From NCBI GenBank assembly GCA_021804525.1, contig JAJZHJ010000085.1, positions 1-6,413 of the forward strand: DNA of 6,413 bases, read 5' to 3'. Below are positions 1 through 6,269 of this stretch, in pieces. The notes beneath the pieces are model-generated. The model did not search any database and was not told where the DNA came from. It worked only from the letters and a program-made list of their open reading frames with translations. Each line of letters opens with the position of its first letter. Position 1 is the stretch's first letter. The DNA is from Bacteroidota bacterium (GTDB lineage Bacteria > Bacteroidota > Bacteroidia > Bacteroidales > Paludibacteraceae). The position numbers and the translations under genes are program-made.

Positions 1-45
1 AAGGAATCAACAGTTTTTCACCCGACTGTTTTTCAAGAGAAAGAG

Positions 46-117
46 TAGTCCCACCGGGAATCGAACCCGGATTTGAAGTTTAGGAAACTTCCGTTCTATC
101 CATTGAACTATAAGACC
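46..117 (-). tRNA. tRNA-Arg with anticodon CCU
   Basis: Read on the minus strand, the 72 bases fold as a complete cloverleaf. The D stem is GTTC/GAAC. The anticodon stem is GAAGT/ACTTC around the loop TTCCTAA, which gives anticodon CCT and so decodes AGG (arginine). The variable region is AAATC and the T arm is CCGGG-TTCGATT-CCCGG. The acceptor stem (GGTCTTA with TGGGACT) closes with three G-U wobbles, including the first pair (1-72), followed by discriminator A. The next bases are CTC, so the CCA tail is not encoded, as is usual in Bacteroidota. The promoter at 132-163 lies immediately upstream. Confidence 0.96.
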
Positions 118-131
118 CTATTTTTGGTTAA

Positions 132-163
132 CAAAGATAGGAATTTTGCCTCAAAGTATCAAA
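132..163 (-). promoter_or_regulatory. Bacteroidota-type promoter of the tRNA-Arg gene
   Basis: On the minus strand a TTTG (-33 element, 163-160) is followed by exactly 20 bases and then TATCTTTG (139-132). The latter is a full match to the Bacteroidota -7 consensus TAnnTTTG. Transcription would start near 125, leaving a leader of about 8 bases before the tRNA 5' end at 117. Element sequence and spacing are both seen directly; use as a promoter is inferred from the known consensus. Confidence 0.75.
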
Positions 164-430
164 CGAGTTGAGCTGATTAGCCAATGAAGAACACAAAAGT
201 TACTGAATTAATGAAGATAGCGAAGATAAGAAGTGTTGTCGATAATTTCCAACCTGAAGTTTCGTACGATAATAATTTTTTCGTTTAAGGACGTATGGAA
301 CTCGCATAAAAACAGTATCATATTCATGAATGTAAATAATTTAAATGCTCGTTTCAATTATTCATACATTTCCCGTATCATAAAAATCAACAATGTAACA
401 ACTTCCACTGTTTTTAATGCTCTGCAAACT
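164..430. other. AT-rich intergenic region, no gene recognised
   Basis: This stretch separates the tRNA promoter from the 41-bp repeat array. It is AT-rich and contains a short near-repeat, GAAGATA twice with two bases between (213-228). The only plus-strand frame of any length starts at a non-ATG codon, runs into the tandem repeat and encodes a low-complexity peptide with no recognisable motif. I see no RNA gene, hairpin-plus-T terminator or strong promoter here. Confidence 0.6.
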
Positions 431-658
431 GATTCTGGCAAACACAGACTTGTTTTGATACAATGTAAGTTTGATTTGGCGAAAACAACCTTGTTTTAGT
501 ACAATGTGAACTTGATTTGGCCAAAACAAATATGCTTTGGTACAATGCAGGCTTGATTTGGCGAAAACAAACATGTTTTGGTACAATGTAAACTTGTTTT
601 GGCGAAATACAGCTTGTTTTGGTACAATGTAAGCTTGATTTGGCCAATTTCACCTTGT
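431..658. repeat. 41-bp tandem repeat array (about 5.5 units)
   Basis: Five complete units and one partial unit follow head to tail: 431-472 (42 bp), 473-513, 514-554, 555-595, 596-636 (41 bp each) and 637-658 (partial). On the plus strand each unit begins GATTTGGCGAAAACAA, continues with TTGTTTTGGTACAATG and ends TAAGCTT, with substitutions between copies. The centre is self-complementary. For example, AAAACA and TGTTTT in unit 2 (482-487 and 492-497) could form a short hairpin, and unit 4 has the same arms. The 5' copy is the most diverged. Because 41 is not a multiple of 3, the array reads as the same Ser/Leu/His/Cys-rich peptide in all three minus frames. These frames are by-products of the repeat, not genes. 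Function unknown. Confidence 0.93.
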
Positions 659-774
659 AAAATGGTTTCACAGGCAAATCTCGAAGAAAATAGCTTCAAA
701 ATAAGAACCATCACTCATTCGATGAGTATGCTTCATGCTTCATCTGTTTTTCATCAAGCCTCTCTGCGTTATAT
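659..774. other. Intergenic DNA downstream of the exonuclease gene, with a weak hairpin
   Basis: This short spacer lies between the repeat array and the stop codon of the exonuclease gene. It contains a perfect 6-bp inverted repeat, ACTCAT/ATGAGT, with a 3-base loop (713-727). On the minus strand it is followed within about 10 bases by TTCTTATTTT, so it could be a weak terminator for the exonuclease gene, but there is no clean T run. A short direct repeat ATGCTTC lies beside it (729-742). No gene is visible. Confidence 0.35.
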
Positions 775-1323
775 TTACACCTGTTTGAGACGAACCCCCA
801 GATCGTTTGATAAATCAAAGATGGATTCAGCACCTCTCTCTTCTCCCATTTTCAACACCAACTTAGCACACGCTTCAGCATCGGCTCCGGCTCGATGATG
901 ATGAAAATGAATGTCGTGCAATTGGCATAAATCATTCAAACGATAGGACGAAAGACCTTTCCATGCACGTCGCGAGAGCGAAACGCTGCACAAATAGTCG
1001 CTATGAGGCAAGGCCAGATCATAATATTGCAAAGAAGCACGCAACACACTCACATCAAACGGTGCATTGTGGGCAATTAACAAAGTATCATCCAAAAAAG
1101 GATGTAATTTCGACCAAAGTTCTTCAAAGGTGGGTTCGTGTTGCACCATTTCAGAGCTGATTCCATGCGTTTTATAGCACCAATAGTTCATATACGGAAA
1201 ACATGCGGGTTTGATAAGCCAAGAGTGTGAGGCATGAATCATGCCGTTTTCCACTCTGCAAATGCCAATTTCGCAAGGAAATTTAGCATGAGCCGTTTCA
1301 AAATCAATGGCGGTAAAGGTCAT
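775..1323 (-). CDS. DnaQ-like 3'-5' exonuclease (DEDDh family)
   Basis: A 182-residue stand-alone exonuclease domain of the DNA polymerase III epsilon/RNase T superfamily. These enzymes remove nucleotides from 3' ends using two metal ions, in proofreading, repair or RNA trimming. All three Exo motifs are present. Exo I is FTAIDFETA with D7 and E9, Exo II is HNAPFD with D90, and Exo III is HHHRAGADAEA with H143 and D148. The full DEDDh catalytic set is therefore intact. There is no signal peptide, and no BRCT, helicase or UvrC-like endonuclease domain is attached, so this is a short cytoplasmic protein. The ATG start is followed directly by the first beta strand, as expected for the family. 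The upstream bases are AT-rich without a Shine-Dalgarno sequence. It is separated from the pectin operon by a terminator and is probably transcribed independently. The substrate (DNA or RNA) cannot be read from the sequence. Confidence 0.92.
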   Translation of the reverse strand: MTFTAIDFETAHAKFPCEIGICRVENGMIHASHSWLIKPACFPYMNYWCYKTHGISSEMVQHEPTFEELWSKLHPFLDDTLLIAHNAPFDVSVLRASLQYYDLALPHSDYLCSVSLSRRAWKGLSSYRLNDLCQLHDIHFHHHRAGADAEACAKLVLKMGEERGAESIFDLSNDLGVRLKQV

Positions 1324-1396
1324 TTGTGAAATAAAAAAGGTTCTGCTTATCCGTTGTAAAAATAAGCACGTTCAGCGAAACCGAAAAATGATGGAC

Positions 1397-1435
1397 AAAA
1401 AAAAACAGATCGCAAATCAAGGCACATAGTGCGAT
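1397..1435 (-). terminator. Intrinsic terminator of the pectin operon
   Basis: On the minus strand, 35 bases after the GH43 stop codon, a 6-bp stem ATCGCA/TGCGAT (1435-1430 with 1414-1409) encloses a 15-base loop. It is followed by CTG and a run of nine T (1405-1397). A competing fold pairs GATCG/CGATC (1446-1442 with 1412-1408) around a small GCAC/GTGC hairpin. Either fold ends just before the T run. The position fits the end of the three-gene operon and insulates the exonuclease gene. Confidence 0.55.
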
Positions 1436-1469
1436 GAATCACGATCCGCTTCGAAACACAAAACAAGAC

Positions 1470-3146
1470 TTATTTATCAATAGAAAATCCGTACACATCG
1501 AGGCACCCTGCATCATGACTCCACTGTTGTCTGGTACAGAATAAACCAACCTTTGCTCCGATCCATTTCCCTTCTGTTGCCACAAACGGGTTTCCGAAAG
1601 TGGAAAAGTTTTTTCCGTCAAAGCTATAGCTGAACTGGCATGTTACGTTAAGTATTTTGTTCTGAGATATTATTTGACTGGAATTTGTCACGTGCACTCT
1701 CAACCACACGGTTGATGTTGTAAGCGGAAGAGAGGCATTAACAACCTCAGCAGCTCCTGTATTGGCTTTCAGGCAACTATTTTGCGTCAAGATCAAGCCT
1801 TTCGCTCCATTTTCGATCGTCAAATCAGCATAATCCATTCCCATCACAATCAAACCAGCTTTGTCTCCCTCCATGGAAGGAATAAAGGTAACTTTAGTTG
1901 TAGCGGTAAACTTGGGAGCAGGAAACTTCTGCATGAGTATATTAGGTACATCCCAGTAATTTTTAAATTCCTTCGGCAGAAGCTGCCCATAAAGACGAAG
2001 AATTCCTTTGCTCTTGAATGGAAATACCCATGTGGCCTGTGGATTTGCCTGCCATTGCCATTGCAAACCAAGTGTCCCACTACTAAAATCATCAGAAGTT
2101 TGAGGAGTCGCAATTGGATACGTTTTACCAACATCGGGCATTTTGTATTCATTCACAGGTTCTCCGATTCCATTTCCCTGATCTTTGCCAATAATAGGCC
2201 ATCCGTTTACCCATTTCATGGGTTCCAGATACACCAAACGCCCATAGGTAGTAGGTTGCGCAAAATGGAGAAACCATGACTGTCCTGTCTGAGTTTCAAC
2301 CCAACCACCCTGATGAGGAGACACAATATCCGATTTACCCTGATTCATCACAACTCGTCGTTCATAAGGACCATAAATATTTTTTGACCGAAGAGCAATT
2401 TCCCATCCCTGGTCAAATCCGCCAGCCGGAGCCAGGATGTAATAATAACCATTCCGTTTATACAACTTAGGGCCTTCAACATCCTCATCTACTCCATGAC
2501 CATCATAAACAATCGCTCCTTCGTTCACAAATTTTGTTCCCTCCTGATTCATTTGATTCATAACCAAAATATCTCTGATACCCGCTCTACTGCCGGCATA
2601 AGCATGAATAAGATAGACCTTTCCATCGGTATCCCATAAAGGACACGGATCTTCCAAACCCTTTCCTCCCTGAACAAGCACCGGAGTAGACCAAGAGCCA
2701 GCCGGATTTTTAGCTTTTACCATATAAATACCATAATCAGGATCGGGATAATAAATATAGAACATGCCATCGTGATACCGAATTGCAGGCGCCCATACTC
2801 CGCCCCCATGCTGCGTTTTTGAAAAATGATCATAAGGAGGCTGTTGTTGCAAAGCATGACCAATAATAGTCCAGTTAACTAAGTCTTTGGAATGCAATAT
2901 AGGAAGTCCGGGAATAGCATCAAAACTGGAAGAGACCAGATAATAATCATCGCCTACACGACAAACATCAGGATCGGAATAATCGGCATAAAGAACCGGA
3001 TTTTTATAATATCCGTTACCCAAATCAGGAATCCAAACTTTTGACACACTAGATTGTTGCGCAAAAAAAGACAAAGGGAATATACAAATCAATATGAAAA
3101 GCAATAAGCTTTTTCGTATTGATGAATAATTACTTTGTGGGTTCAT
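1470..3146 (-). CDS. Glycoside hydrolase family 43 protein (beta-xylosidase/alpha-L-arabinofuranosidase type)
   Basis: A 558-residue secreted glycosidase. Residues about 12-29 are a Sec signal peptide with likely cleavage at FFA|QQ; there is no lipobox. Residues about 46-330 form the five-bladed GH43 domain. YADYSDPDVCRVGDDYYL carries the probable catalytic base D58, GLEDPCPLWDTDGKVYL carries the pKa-tuning D166, and EGPKLY carries the general acid E224. H278 in HQGGWVET fits the central metal-site histidine. From about 350 to the end is a concanavalin-like beta-sandwich, starting at SDDFSSGTLGLQWQW, as in the C-terminal module of GH43 beta-xylosidases. This two-domain layout resembles subfamily 12, but that is from memory. 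Known members cleave terminal arabinofuranose or xylose; the exact linkage cannot be read here. It is the last gene of the operon, with its ATG 11 bases after the acetylesterase stop. Given its neighbours it probably trims side chains of pectin (rhamnogalacturonan I) in the periplasm. Confidence 0.93.
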   Translation of the reverse strand: MNPQSNYSSIRKSLLLFILICIFPLSFFAQQSSVSKVWIPDLGNGYYKNPVLYADYSDPDVCRVGDDYYLVSSSFDAIPGLPILHSKDLVNWTIIGHALQQQPPYDHFSKTQHGGGVWAPAIRYHDGMFYIYYPDPDYGIYMVKAKNPAGSWSTPVLVQGGKGLEDPCPLWDTDGKVYLIHAYAGSRAGIRDILVMNQMNQEGTKFVNEGAIVYDGHGVDEDVEGPKLYKRNGYYYILAPAGGFDQGWEIALRSKNIYGPYERRVVMNQGKSDIVSPHQGGWVETQTGQSWFLHFAQPTTYGRLVYLEPMKWVNGWPIIGKDQGNGIGEPVNEYKMPDVGKTYPIATPQTSDDFSSGTLGLQWQWQANPQATWVFPFKSKGILRLYGQLLPKEFKNYWDVPNILMQKFPAPKFTATTKVTFIPSMEGDKAGLIVMGMDYADLTIENGAKGLILTQNSCLKANTGAAEVVNASLPLTTSTVWLRVHVTNSSQIISQNKILNVTCQFSYSFDGKNFSTFGNPFVATEGKWIGAKVGLFCTRQQWSHDAGCLDVYGFSIDK

Positions 3147-3157
3147 ATCGGAATGTT

Positions 3158-3946
3158 TTATTTAGGCAAAGTTGGGGTTGTATAAGTAACAGTAATTTTA
3201 TTTTCAGGGCGCAAATTCTTGATCAATGGCTCAAGATGCCAAGCTTTTATATCGTCAACCACAAAGCGGGCATTTGTCATGGCACCAAGCTCCGAAGAAT
3301 GCGTATCGTCATTCCGTCCGTTTGGAAGTGACTTGTATTGTCCCGGAGCAATATGCAAGAACAATTTTTTGGAACCTTCTACTCCTAAAGAATCAAGTAA
3401 ACTTTCCGTCTGCTTAGATAGATCAAATAAAGGGACTTGCATCCGTTTAGCAACGGCTCTCGCTGAATCAGGATAAGCGCCGTGTGTATTTACAAAATGA
3501 CCTTGAGCATCAAATTTGCGGCGCATGACCGGCGTACATAAAATAGGAATACCGCCTTTGGCTCGGACATCCATCACAAAACGACTTAGATTAACAGCGT
3601 AGGTAGCGGGAGAAGCATAGCGAACAGTGTTCACTTTCTCATCGTTATGTGCAAATTGAATGATGACATAATCACCTTTTTGAATATGGGAAACAAGGTT
3701 TGCCCAACGTCCCTCGTCTATAAAAGAACGAGTACTTCGTCCATTGCGCGCATAGTTTTCGATCACCACATTATTGTTGAAATACGAAGGAAGCACCATT
3801 CCCCACCCCCGTTCGGGATTGTCGGGAATAGGCTTGTCGGCTAAAGTTGAATCACCTGCCAATAAAATATGAATTGGTTTAGATTTTGCGGCAACAACAA
3901 GCCCAATCAAACAAACCAGAAATAGATAAACAACCGCTTTTTTCAT
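3158..3946 (-). CDS. Rhamnogalacturonan acetylesterase-like SGNH/GDSL hydrolase (CE12 type)
   Basis: A 262-residue secreted esterase that probably removes acetyl groups from rhamnogalacturonan or galacturonan, so that glycosidases can reach the backbone. All four SGNH blocks are present: GDST with nucleophile S33, G69 in ARNGRST, N101 in FAHNDEK, and the catalytic pair D213/H216 in NDDTHSSELGA. The phrases ENYARNGRSTRSF and FAHNDEK are typical of the RhgT/YesT/CE12 group. The start was chosen at ATG 3946 because it gives a clean signal peptide (MKKAVVYLFLVCLIGLVVA, then AKSKP). The frame stays open upstream to a TTG at 3997 that overlaps the GH28 stop, but those 17 residues would put a charged extension before the signal peptide. 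No T9SS domain is present, so the protein is probably periplasmic. It is 47 bases from the GH28 gene and 11 bases from the GH43 gene, in the same operon. Confidence 0.92.
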   Translation of the reverse strand: MKKAVVYLFLVCLIGLVVAAKSKPIHILLAGDSTLADKPIPDNPERGWGMVLPSYFNNNVVIENYARNGRSTRSFIDEGRWANLVSHIQKGDYVIIQFAHNDEKVNTVRYASPATYAVNLSRFVMDVRAKGGIPILCTPVMRRKFDAQGHFVNTHGAYPDSARAVAKRMQVPLFDLSKQTESLLDSLGVEGSKKLFLHIAPGQYKSLPNGRNDDTHSSELGAMTNARFVVDDIKAWHLEPLIKNLRPENKITVTYTTPTLPK

Positions 3947-3993
3947 TGAGAAAGAAATTAGGAATGATAACGCTGTTCTTTTGATAAACTTGG

Positions 3994-5634
3994 TCAAGGT
4001 CTTATTTCAATTGCATCTTTGGTGGCATGGTCGCTCCACGTAATGTTGGAATAGGATATTCCGGGAGAATGTATTATTTGAATATATTGACAATCGGTGC
4101 CATTGAGAGCAATAACGGGATGCTCATCACCCGGGAACATAAGTTTATCGAACGTGGCATACTGCGTATTTGTCAATTCTAATGAAGGATTTGAAGATGT
4201 GGTTATTGACACATTCGACAACGTGATATTGCTCGTCTCACGAATACTACCCCCTGCATCAGCTGTTAATTGAGCATTTTCCAGAGAGATATCCCGTAAA
4301 AACATTTCAGGCAATCCATTGAGAAAAAGAGCCCGCTTCGCTCCTTTGCAAACAATGTTTTTCATAAATATCTTACGAAAAACCGGTGTCGTTACATCCG
4401 CCATCACCACTTTGTCATTGGTTTTACCGCCATAAAAAAGATCGAAGAGAATAGCGTCAGTTTTAATATCGGCCATGTTAATATCCGAGATGTAAATATT
4501 CTCCACAACACCACCTCTTCCTCGTGTACTTTTAAAACGCAATCCGGTATCCGTGCCAATAAAGTTACAATGGCTCACTTTGACGTTACGCACACCGCCC
4601 GACATTTCGCTTCCGACAACAAAACCACCGTGAGCATGATAAACAGTACAATTTTCAACTAAAAGATTCTCCGTAGGTATTCCACGTTTACGTCCCACTT
4701 CGTTTTTGCCCGATTTGACACAAATTCCATCGTCACCGACACTGAATGAACTATTAACTAATACTACATTTTTAGAAGATTCAATATCGATGCCGTCCGT
4801 ATTTTGTCCATATTCAGGGTTTCTCACCGTCAATCCATTCAATAACACATTTTGACACATCAGAGGATGAATGGTCCATGCCGGAGAATTTTGCACAGTT
4901 ATTCCCTCTAGATATACATTCTGGCACGAATCAAATTCAACCATAACCGGGCGCAGATAATCTTTAATTGACATCCAAGTCTTCATATCAGACACATTCG
5001 GAACATTTTGATCCGTTGAAAGACGACTTCCTTTTAATGCTCCTTCACTTGGCCACCAAGTTTTTGTTGATTTGTCCACTACTCCTCCCGAAGCAATTTG
5101 TTGTTCCCATACCGAAAGAGGCGCTTTATTCTTTTTCAATGGACGCCATGCCTGACCGGAACCATCGAAAACGCCATTTCCTGTAATTGCAATATTGGAC
5201 GCATGATGCGCAGAAATGGGGGATTGACAACGATATGTATTCACGCCTTCAAAATTTCCAAAAATCAAAGGATAATGATTTAAATCAGCAGAAAACACGA
5301 CGAGTGTTCCTTTTTCTGTATGCAAGCAAACATTACTTTTCAATACAATAGGCCCTGTAAGCCATGTGCCGGTAGGAATCTCAACTGTTCCGCCACCTTT
5401 GGCCACAATTGCATCAATGGCTTTAGTAAAAGCTGCGGTGTTATCAAATTTCCCATCGCCTTTTGCTCCAAAATCGGTTATCGAAACCGTATTGTCAGAA
5501 AATGTCGGAGCGGTCACTTTCTCCATTGGGAAAGATAGATTAGAATACAAGTCAGTAGGCAATACCGGTTCGATTTGAGCATTTACTGACAAAACAAGTA
5601 CAGAAAAGAGCGCTGACACAAATTGTTTCTTCAT
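3994..5634 (-). CDS. Glycoside hydrolase family 28 polygalacturonase
   Basis: A 546-residue pectin-cleaving enzyme with a right-handed parallel beta-helix fold. Residues 1-19 are a Sec signal peptide (cleavage NA|Q). The N-terminal entry motif VSITDFGAKGDG is at 50-61, with D64 N65 T66 following. The GH28 active-site motifs are present in order: NTD at 278-280, DD at 301-302 in GDDGICVKSG, the histidine H335 in HAHGGFVVGSE, and the substrate-binding R366-F-K368 (variant of the usual RIK). D280, D301 and D302 are the expected catalytic aspartates. A Trp-rich insertion at about 160-230 (WRPLKK, TWWPSEG) resembles those I recall from Bacteroidota GH28 enzymes. Such enzymes hydrolyse alpha-1,4-galacturonide bonds; some act on rhamnogalacturonan, so the exact substrate and endo or exo mode are open. 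It ends without a T9SS domain, suggesting periplasmic action. It is the first gene of the operon, preceded by a candidate promoter at 5667-5674. Confidence 0.94.
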   Translation of the reverse strand: MKKQFVSALFSVLVLSVNAQIEPVLPTDLYSNLSFPMEKVTAPTFSDNTVSITDFGAKGDGKFDNTAAFTKAIDAIVAKGGGTVEIPTGTWLTGPIVLKSNVCLHTEKGTLVVFSADLNHYPLIFGNFEGVNTYRCQSPISAHHASNIAITGNGVFDGSGQAWRPLKKNKAPLSVWEQQIASGGVVDKSTKTWWPSEGALKGSRLSTDQNVPNVSDMKTWMSIKDYLRPVMVEFDSCQNVYLEGITVQNSPAWTIHPLMCQNVLLNGLTVRNPEYGQNTDGIDIESSKNVVLVNSSFSVGDDGICVKSGKNEVGRKRGIPTENLLVENCTVYHAHGGFVVGSEMSGGVRNVKVSHCNFIGTDTGLRFKSTRGRGGVVENIYISDINMADIKTDAILFDLFYGGKTNDKVVMADVTTPVFRKIFMKNIVCKGAKRALFLNGLPEMFLRDISLENAQLTADAGGSIRETSNITLSNVSITTSSNPSLELTNTQYATFDKLMFPGDEHPVIALNGTDCQYIQIIHSPGISYSNITWSDHATKDAIEIRP

Positions 5635-5666
5635 AATTGTATACGTTTGAAAGATGGATTCATTTT

Positions 5667-5674
5667 CAAAGATA
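5667..5674 (-). promoter_or_regulatory. Candidate -7 promoter element for the pectin operon
   Basis: TATCTTTG on the minus strand is an exact match to the Bacteroidota -7 consensus TAnnTTTG and is identical to the element before the tRNA gene. It lies 32 bases upstream of the GH28 start, in the 77-bp gap after the upstream gene. The -33 partner is poor: the best is GTTG only 16 bases further upstream (5694-5691), closer than the usual 19-21. A weaker -33 match could mean activator dependence, as expected of an inducible polysaccharide operon, but no operator is visible. Confidence 0.5.
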
Positions 5675-5711
5675 CCATTTCTTTTATCACCAACATGTAG
5701 ATGACAAAAGA

Positions 5712-6260
5712 TTAAGGCTCTTTGATCAGTTTTTGGGAAGCAATAGTTCCATTTGAGAACAATACATTGAGGATATAATATCCTGCAGGGATGGATGAAA
5801 CATCCATGGCAAATTGCATTGCCTTGACGGGTACTTCATTTATTTTTATTCCGGTCAATGAGTAAAGTTGTACCTTCTCGATCTCATTTCCGGCGTTTAT
5901 ATTTACAAGATTCCCTTTCACAGGATTCGGATAGCAATGTAATCCATTAGCAGTCACTTCATCAATACTAGTGGGGGTGCAGGACGTAGAAGCTCCGGTG
6001 GTTGGATTGAGTCCACTAAAATTAATCGTGTCATAAGGAGAGTAAATGGCATTCCCTTTATTGCTTGGTATACTAATGGTAGAGCAATTTTTGAATATCA
6101 AGGTATCTACGAAGCAAGTCTGCATTCCCCTTGAAGTAGCATTAATTTGTACATTATCGAAAACCACATTATCAACAGGTTGTTCGGGCAATCCCCAAAT
6201 AAATCCGGCATAGGTCGAATTATTTACCGTTATGTTTTTAAAATAAATATCGCGCCACGT
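5712..6260 (-). CDS. GH28-like beta-helix enzyme with T9SS C-terminal sorting domain, 5' part missing
   Basis: The last about 182 residues of a larger protein; the 5' part is cut off by the chimeric join at 6252-6269. The first part aligns without gaps to the neighbouring GH28 enzyme from its residue 419. WRDIYFKNI matches FRKIFMKNI, and both continue to GLPE with the same spacing. Identity over those 25 positions is 11, so it is probably a paralogous GH28 pectinase lacking about 415 N-terminal residues, including the active site. After a Thr/Ser-rich linker (GLNPTTGASTS), residues from about 99 to the end form a type A Por/T9SS sorting domain. CYPNPV (109-114) is its hallmark and IPAGYYIL its last strands. 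This tag targets proteins through the outer membrane to the cell surface or medium. The frame's first apparent start (6191) is a TTG inside the beta-helix, not a real start. Codons and GC match the operon. Confidence 0.85.
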   Translation of the reverse strand, partial: TWRDIYFKNITVNNSTYAGFIWGLPEQPVDNVVFDNVQINATSRGMQTCFVDTLIFKNCSTISIPSNKGNAIYSPYDTINFSGLNPTTGASTSCTPTSIDEVTANGLHCYPNPVKGNLVNINAGNEIEKVQLYSLTGIKINEVPVKAMQFAMDVSSIPAGYYILNVLFSNGTIASQKLIKEP

Positions 6261-6269
6261 CGGCGTAGT
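6252..6269. other. Chimeric join between Bacteroidota DNA and GC-rich foreign DNA
   Basis: Left of this point the DNA is about 35% GC (6061-6120); right of it, 6261-6413 is about 62% GC. On the minus strand these 18 bases read Thr-Thr-Pro-Thr-Trp-Arg in the beta-helix gene, like TTPVFR in the neighbouring GH28. They also read as part of Tyr-Tyr-Ala-Asp-Val-Ala in the LigD-like frame. Both genes are broken here: the LigD frame continues only as Arg-Tyr-Leu-Phe and then a stop (6240-6238), and the beta-helix frame meets a stop at 6299-6297. The shared stretch is at least 9 bases (ACGTGGCGC). Confidence 0.85.

Noticed and set aside
9..34. AACAGT/ACTGTT inverted repeat followed by T residues on the plus strand
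   Set aside because: The stem is only 6 bp of mostly weak pairs with a 10-base loop and a three-T tail. No plus-strand gene leads into it, and on the minus strand (after the tRNA) no T run follows.
46..430. tRNA-borne integration site for a mobile element
   Set aside because: No duplicated tRNA 3' end, integrase or attachment-like direct repeat is seen in the window.
233..499. Plus-strand open frame of 88 codons
   Set aside because: It has a non-ATG start, low-complexity Asn/Ile-rich composition and no motif, and it ends inside the tandem repeat. No support as a gene.
431..658. CRISPR array
   Set aside because: The whole 41-bp unit is repeated head to tail with scattered substitutions. There are no unique spacers between conserved repeats and no cas genes.
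362..714. Three overlapping minus-strand open frames of 72-87 codons across the repeat array
   Set aside because: They are the same repeat-derived peptide read in three frames. A single 41-mer lacking three trinucleotides keeps all three frames open, which is not rare by chance, and no protein-like feature is seen.
1344..1368. TGCTTAT/ATAAGCA inverted repeat between the operon terminator and the exonuclease start
   Set aside because: It is a perfect 7-bp match, but the 11-base loop and the 5-base gap before the T run on the minus strand make it a poor terminator, and it would block the exonuclease leader. It could be a leader structure or chance.
1782..2279. Plus-strand open frame of 165 codons opposite the GH43 gene
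   Set aside because: It lies wholly antisense to a clear glycosidase gene, lacks recognisable motifs and is explained as a shadow frame.
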